DNA of 64,000 nucleotides from Methylomonas sp. UP202 (GTDB lineage Bacteria; Pseudomonadota; Gammaproteobacteria; Methylococcales; Methylomonadaceae): NCBI RefSeq assembly GCF_029910655.1, contig NZ_CP123897.1, positions 1,798,001 to 1,862,000 of the forward strand, read 5' to 3'. Shown piece by piece: positions 60,201 to 64,000 of this stretch (position 1 is its first letter; each line of letters starts with the position of its first letter). The notes under the pieces were generated by a model. It saw only the letters and a program-made list of their open reading frames with translations, ran no database searches and was not told where the DNA came from. The position numbers and the translations under genes were made by a program.

Positions 60201-61184
60201 CGGGTCGTCGACGACGCCGGCCGGGCCATCGGTTACGGCCGCAACCTGGCCAAGCTGCAAGCCGAACACGCAACCAAGGCCGGCGACAGTTTCGACAAAT
60301 TGGCCCAGGAAGAAATGAATCACACCGGCTGCATTGCCTGGGCCTTCGACGACTTGCCGGAGACCTGGCAGTTCATGCAAAAAGGCCAGAGCTTCATCGG
60401 CTTTCCGGCCATCGTCGATGAAGGCCAGACGGTCGGCGTCAAGATTCTGGAAACTCAGCATAAGGCCGAATTGGCTCACTTCGACGGTCTTACCAAGCTG
60501 TATCAGTTGGTGTGTAAAAAAGACGCGCAATACATCCTTAAAAACCACGGCGTGTCGCCGGCTTTGCAACTGGCTTACAACCAGCTGCCGGCCCATCCCT
60601 TACTCAAAGACCGCGCCGGCGGCGAGTTCAAGGACGATGTGTTGTATGCCATTTTCGCGGCGGCATTCGTCGAAGGCCAAGCCATTCGCACCCAGCCGCA
60701 ATTCGAGGCCATTTTGGCGGCGAATAAATCGACGTTAATGACGACGATGACACAGGCCGGCAAGCAAATCGGCGACATCCTCGGCCAATACCAAACGCTA
60801 CGCAAGCGCTTGCAACAACCCGGCGTCGCGCCGGGCGTGCGACAAGACATCGAGCAGCAGTTGGGCTTATTACTCTACAAAGGTTTTTTGCGGCATACCC
60901 CGGCCGGGCAATTGGCGGCGATCGCCCGTTATCTGAAAGCCAGCGAATGCCGCTTGGACAAACAAAAGCCGGATTCGCCGGACATACAGGGTCTGAACAG
61001 GTTGTGGCAGCATTACTGGCGGCATATCGAAAAACAGATGAAGACCTTGACGCCGACGCCCGAGCGGGAAAGCTTCCGCTGGGCCTTGGAAGAATTGCGA
61101 GTGTCCTTGTTCGCGCAACAGTTGAAGACGGCATTTCCGGTATCGGTGCAGCGTCTGGAAAAGCAGTGGGATCAGGGCGTTTAG
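57291..61184 (+). CDS. hrpA: ATP-dependent RNA helicase HrpA
   Basis: 1297 residues, full length for HrpA. Walker A GETGSGKTTQLPKI, DEAH box (DEAHERSLNIDFLLGYL), SAT motif, QRAGRCGRV motif VI, then the helicase-associated and OB-like domains and a long C-terminal region (DUF3418-type) unique to HrpA. HrpA is a DEAH helicase that rescues stalled or collided ribosomes in E. coli. Start ATG 57291. GC content returns to that of the chromosome here. Confidence 0.97.
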   Translation: MSVHDTLKQLAKNLSNCMSVDRHGFKRQLDRLRGEVGKGKDVAGQLQQLADKIERSVSRCNQRRVSVPAINYPDLPVSGKKDEIAELIKNNQVTIVCGETGSGKTTQLPKICLDIGRGISGMIGHTQPRRIAARTVAHRIAEELGQAIGNTVGYKVRFHDQTAPNSLVKLMTDGILLAETQNDRYLNQYDTLIIDEAHERSLNIDFLLGYLRWLLPKRPDLKVVITSATIDPERFAKHFNNAPIVNVSGRTYPVDVRYRPIELIEEDDETSADLQQAILDAVDELYRDLRGDILIFLSGEHEIRETTESLRKSHNNGRYEVLPLYSKLSVAEQERVFKPSGNKPRIVLATNVAETSLTVPGIRCVIDSGHARISRYSAKSKIQRLPIERISQASANQRAGRCGRVAEGICIRLYSKEDYLARPEFTDPEILRTNLSSVILQMAALKLGDIEEFPFVEPPDEKMVRDGKTSLFEVDALDKQGNLTDTGRQLAKIPTDPKLARMLLAAAQLGSLHEVAIIVSALSIQDPRDKPADKLPQAEAKHAQFKAEDSDFLTLLNLWNAFEEQKKHLTNSKLRKYCQDNFLSYIRMREWHDIHTQIMQVARGDLGLKTAGNPANYEQIHMALLPGLLSNIGFRHEQYEYLGARGLKFFIFPGSGQHKARPKWIMAAEQVETSKVYARTVAKIEPEWIEACAQHLVKRNYYDPHWEKNAGRCGVFERTLLYGLTLTAKRKVPYENVDPKAAREMFIRHALVNQDYHSNAPFFKANEKLLEEVGYIQHKGRRVDLIEDEEWLYQFYDKKLPAEVVSGIALDQWRKKVERDNPKILFLTKEDLTREEDNRINDWDFPDSKKVGDLTIELHYRFEPGHDEDGVTAIIPVHQLNQIRQMPFDWLVPGMLEEKVTALIKSLPKHLRKHFVPVPNTAKACLEIEPDFKGSVYEWLSNRLRKLTGEAIPLNEWQPDQLPEHLKMNFRVVDDAGRAIGYGRNLAKLQAEHATKAGDSFDKLAQEEMNHTGCIAWAFDDLPETWQFMQKGQSFIGFPAIVDEGQTVGVKILETQHKAELAHFDGLTKLYQLVCKKDAQYILKNHGVSPALQLAYNQLPAHPLLKDRAGGEFKDDVLYAIFAAAFVEGQAIRTQPQFEAILAANKSTLMTTMTQAGKQIGDILGQYQTLRKRLQQPGVAPGVRQDIEQQLGLLLYKGFLRHTPAGQLAAIARYLKASECRLDKQKPDSPDIQGLNRLWQHYWRHIEKQMKTLTPTPERESFRWALEELRVSLFAQQLKTAFPVSVQRLEKQWDQGV

Positions 61185-61704
61185 GCCGGCAGGCATCGCG
61201 CTTTGCCGACATACGCTAGCGATCTGTTTGCCATGGCGAAAGGGAATCGCGAACTGGGAGCGGCTTCAGCGGCAAAGTGGAGCGTATTCGGCGCGTTAGC
61301 CGTCGGCGCACGAGTGAGTGGCTGCCTACGACTTTGCCAGATTTAAGCAAAGCCGGCATGTCCGCCGGGAAGTTAGGCCGACGTTTGACACGGCATTAGA
61401 CCGACGCTTCGAGCAAATTGTGAAATCGCCGCAGGCCATGTTATTCGTGGGCTGTGGTGATTTTCTTGTACAGAAATATGAGGGTGCTAATCTATATATA
61501 ATCTTTTTTTAATCTATATATAGGGCCTGGTGATAGCAAGAGTTTCACTGTTGAAGCGATTGGTTATGCGTGTGCTGTTGTTTTGTTTTTCATTTTAAAA
61601 TAGACATAAACCTTCGCGTATTGATCCTCTGTTGCTAATAGTTGTATCTAATTGGACGACAACTTCACGAGAACAGGCAATTACCGGGAATGAGATCGCC
61701 ACGA
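61185..61704. other. Intergenic with a worn fragment of the 170-bp repeat
   Basis: 520 bp between convergent genes. Bases 61327-61372 (GACTTTGCCAGATTTAAGC, CGGCATGTCCGCCGGGAAG) resemble the first 50 bp of the 170-bp element at 28781. The part nearer the AT-rich gene holds T runs. No ORF with family features. Confidence 0.5.
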
Positions 61705-64000
61705 TCAGAAATATGATTCGATAAATTCACGCTCCTCTGCCGAAATTACTTGATCCTGTATAAAACGAATTTGCTCGTTGAGGTATGCCCGATGGCTAAT
61801 AAAATCTATTCCATTCAAAAATTGCTTCAACTGTTCGATGAAATTAATCTGCGAACGGTATTGCGTTATGAAGTCTCCATTTTTGCTCGACATGAAATTT
61901 GATTTCAATGGCAATGCTTTAAAGTCGTCCAATGACTTATTTATATATAAAAATTCTTGGAAGGCAGCGAGTCGGTGTTTTTCATTTGTCGAACATAATG
62001 TATAAAATACCTGTCGCATTACCTCCTGATTGCACGCCCTGTTTTGAATTAAGTAAAGTACTGCTTCCTCAATATTATTCGATAACGTAGGAATAATTTG
62101 GCCACTTGCATGGGGAAACCATGCGGAGAGATAACCCTGTGTAAAGCGATCTTTAGCGACTATTACGTCGGAGAGTTTAATTAACAGATCAGGCCAATCG
62201 TCACGCTGCCATAAACAGGAATAATCGCGGTGGTTCTCATCAAACTCGGACAGCCATCGTTTTCCGATAAAGCGCTGTTTAACGTATTCAGAGATAAATT
62301 CCGGCGCTAAATCCAATATAAGATTGAATAGCTTCGCGTGGTGATCGAAATATCTAGCCAAGCTACGTTCGTCACGTTGCACCGCAAAGTAAGCGGTTTT
62401 CAGCAATTCGAGGTCGTTTTCAAATTTTGATTTTAACCAATCGCGATCGATACCTGGAAAACTAAGTAAACAATACAAAGCATAACCTGCACAACTTGTC
62501 CGGGTTGAAAGAACAAGGCTAATGACTTTTGGGATAATATTTGTCTCAAACTTCTCGTAGCGCCTTAATACCTCAAATAGGGGCACTTCCAACGTGTCGT
62601 CTTCTAATAATGAAAGAATTTGTTCAATATCCTCAGGTTCAGTCTCACAGTCATCAAGTGCTATATAAAGAGATAACAACCATGCCGATTTGGTGGGGAA
62701 ATTGTGTGCTTCGATAATTGTCTTTGTTTCAGCTTTACCAATTCCGCGAATAAGTGTCGGTATCCACGGCCATCCTCGAAAATCCAAAGGGTCGCCCAGT
62801 TCAAGATACGCATGAGTTAACTCGGCTAGCTGCCGTGGATTGTTACCGCCAATCATCTCAAATAATCGACTAACGCAGAAGCGTGTCGTGAAATTATCAT
62901 AGCCGTTATCGTTTGCTGCCTGAATCTCTTGGCAAGTCGCAATGAAGTTTGGTATTTCGGTCTTAGACATATATCCAAAACGCTTAAAAATTCGTTCGTC
63001 TCTATTTTTCTCTAGAGTTTGGAAGTCTAATGACTCATCCGAATTATCTTGCAAATCTGTGGTCATGAGCTTGCGAAACTCAAAAGCCGGGCAATTGAAA
63101 CGCCCGACAATTGGATCAAACAGGTTAATGCCGGAATGTCTTAATCTTTCATGGAGCTTATCGATAATTACACAATGCAAATAATTAGCGGGTGACAATA
63201 GCTCTGACCATTCCAGTAGTTCTTGACTGTCAATTTTCAGAATATCGGCTATTGGATTTCTACAGAATTGCTGGGTGTAATCCAGAAGCATCGAAGAAAT
63301 GGCTAAGTCATGTTTGTGCTGACGGAATTTATCTTTAAGTACAGCCCAAAGTTTTGTGCGGATATAGATAATCTCATCGCAGGTCTCCAGGCCATAATGG
63401 CAAATGGCAACGGTATTGCGGTCTTGCATATAGTCTGAATCGAATTCGAATGCCAAGAATCGCTTTGCCACTTGAATCAAAAGTGCTTCATGATTTGAAG
63501 AAACTGCTGCGTGTATTACTTGTTCGGTGACCATACGCTGAATGATGTACCCGAAATTATGAGAATCCCTATTAAAGCCAAATCCCCCTGCTTTAGTTAA
63601 AGATTTAAGAACCCTTCCTGCATTTTCAGGTCTTTTAGCAAAGTAGAGAAGAATTAAATCGATTGCTAACGAAACTTCGTGCTCATTGGGTGCATGGCTG
63701 AAGTTTTCGAGCACCGACAAAATTGAGTCATCGTCAGCAAAGTTATTGTCGTCCCAAGTCAATTCTTCAGGGAGCGGAAGATCGTCCAATTTGGAAATCC
63801 TCTCGTGAATAATTCGCAGGGTCAAATCCCTATCGACGAACCAAAATGGCTCCAAAAGTCTTAGTTGTTCGTTCGGTGGCGAAAGTTGAATAGCGGAAAT
63901 GAGCGGATTGTTGATAACACTAAGTACCGATTTTGCATTCATCGTGTTACAGGCCGCATAAACGGCGTCTTTAATTCGGTCAAGTGCTGGCTTTTCGAAA
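61705..64000 (-). CDS. Large unknown protein, 5' end outside the window
   Basis: The Met at 63942 is internal: the frame stays open to the window edge (upstream residues FEKPALDRIKDAVYAACNT), so only the C-terminal 764 residues are seen. The visible part is helical and rich in acidic and aromatic residues, with a repeating helix-loop pattern as in HEAT/ARM-type solenoids. No enzymatic motif is visible; a P-loop or nuclease domain could lie upstream. AT-rich like the HD/ATPase gene 4.6 kb away, with hrpA between them. Possibly a component of a defence gene, but this is speculative. Confidence 0.7.
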   Translation of the reverse strand, partial: FEKPALDRIKDAVYAACNTMNAKSVLSVINNPLISAIQLSPPNEQLRLLEPFWFVDRDLTLRIIHERISKLDDLPLPEELTWDDNNFADDDSILSVLENFSHAPNEHEVSLAIDLILLYFAKRPENAGRVLKSLTKAGGFGFNRDSHNFGYIIQRMVTEQVIHAAVSSNHEALLIQVAKRFLAFEFDSDYMQDRNTVAICHYGLETCDEIIYIRTKLWAVLKDKFRQHKHDLAISSMLLDYTQQFCRNPIADILKIDSQELLEWSELLSPANYLHCVIIDKLHERLRHSGINLFDPIVGRFNCPAFEFRKLMTTDLQDNSDESLDFQTLEKNRDERIFKRFGYMSKTEIPNFIATCQEIQAANDNGYDNFTTRFCVSRLFEMIGGNNPRQLAELTHAYLELGDPLDFRGWPWIPTLIRGIGKAETKTIIEAHNFPTKSAWLLSLYIALDDCETEPEDIEQILSLLEDDTLEVPLFEVLRRYEKFETNIIPKVISLVLSTRTSCAGYALYCLLSFPGIDRDWLKSKFENDLELLKTAYFAVQRDERSLARYFDHHAKLFNLILDLAPEFISEYVKQRFIGKRWLSEFDENHRDYSCLWQRDDWPDLLIKLSDVIVAKDRFTQGYLSAWFPHASGQIIPTLSNNIEEAVLYLIQNRACNQEVMRQVFYTLCSTNEKHRLAAFQEFLYINKSLDDFKALPLKSNFMSSKNGDFITQYRSQINFIEQLKQFLNGIDFISHRAYLNEQIRFIQDQVISAEEREFIESYF

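Overview
The window looks like part of a chromosome from a GC-rich gammaproteobacterium. A methanotroph-type organism (Methylococcales, Methylomonas-like) is my best guess, inferred from the combination of duplicated copper-type RiPP operons, periplasmic c-type cytochromes, a DUF4331 protein and a GMC dehydrogenase. No methane-oxidation gene or rRNA lies in the window, so the taxonomy is an inference.

Left part (1-12.9 kb): the tail of a GT39-type glycosyltransferase, recG, then a leftward operon DUF4331 - TPR - HupE/UreJ. Facing away from it is a rightward pair encoding a secreted di-heme cytochrome c and a GMC oxidoreductase. About 0.8 kb separates these two units and holds a strong intrinsic terminator that may end a small RNA.

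Centre-left (12.9-27.6 kb): the most coherent system in the window. An ECF sigma factor and a small zinc-finger anti-sigma precede two separate MNIO (DUF692) RiPP operons. The first (15.6-18.2 kb, rightward) is HvfA-type: a Cys-rich precursor with EGKCG motifs, the DUF692 maturase, a DUF2063 partner and a DoxX-like membrane protein. The second (27.5-22.9 kb, leftward) is bufferin-type: a DUF2282 precursor, DUF692, DUF2063 and DoxX, continuing into a cytochrome P460 gene and msrPQ (periplasmic methionine sulfoxide repair). The sigma gene and both RiPP operons carry a similar promoter-like pair, TTTGTAA-N-CGA, suggesting one metal or oxidant stress regulon. Between them lie a divergent MetE-like/MerR pair, an AhpD-like gene, a broken AraC regulator, a Tat-exported HAD dehalogenase and a beta-propeller protein.

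Centre (28-33.4 kb): a possible CNF/BLF1-like glutamine deamidase, a very large unknown membrane protein, an odd repeat region with a perfect 16-bp stem, and a small unknown gene. A 170-bp inverted-repeat element occurs twice (19.76 and 28.78 kb) in opposite orientation.

33.6-47.4 kb is a broken chromosomal integron: a truncated, stop-interrupted intI on the minus strand, an attI-like core site, then promoterless cassette genes on the plus strand separated by recognisable attC sites. The cassettes are split by a 9.5-kb nest of IS66-family elements inserted into each other; two nested insertions still show perfect 8-bp target duplications.

Right part (47.4-64 kb): a truncated REP-associated transposase with REP hairpins, an operon of acyltransferase - PAP2 phosphatase - PEP-utilising enzyme, a decayed duplicate of a gene found 20 kb to the left, a toxin-antitoxin pair with an amber-interrupted toxin, an AT-rich HD/Hsp90-like ATPase protein (candidate conflict gene), hrpA, and the 3' part of a large AT-rich unknown gene running off the window.
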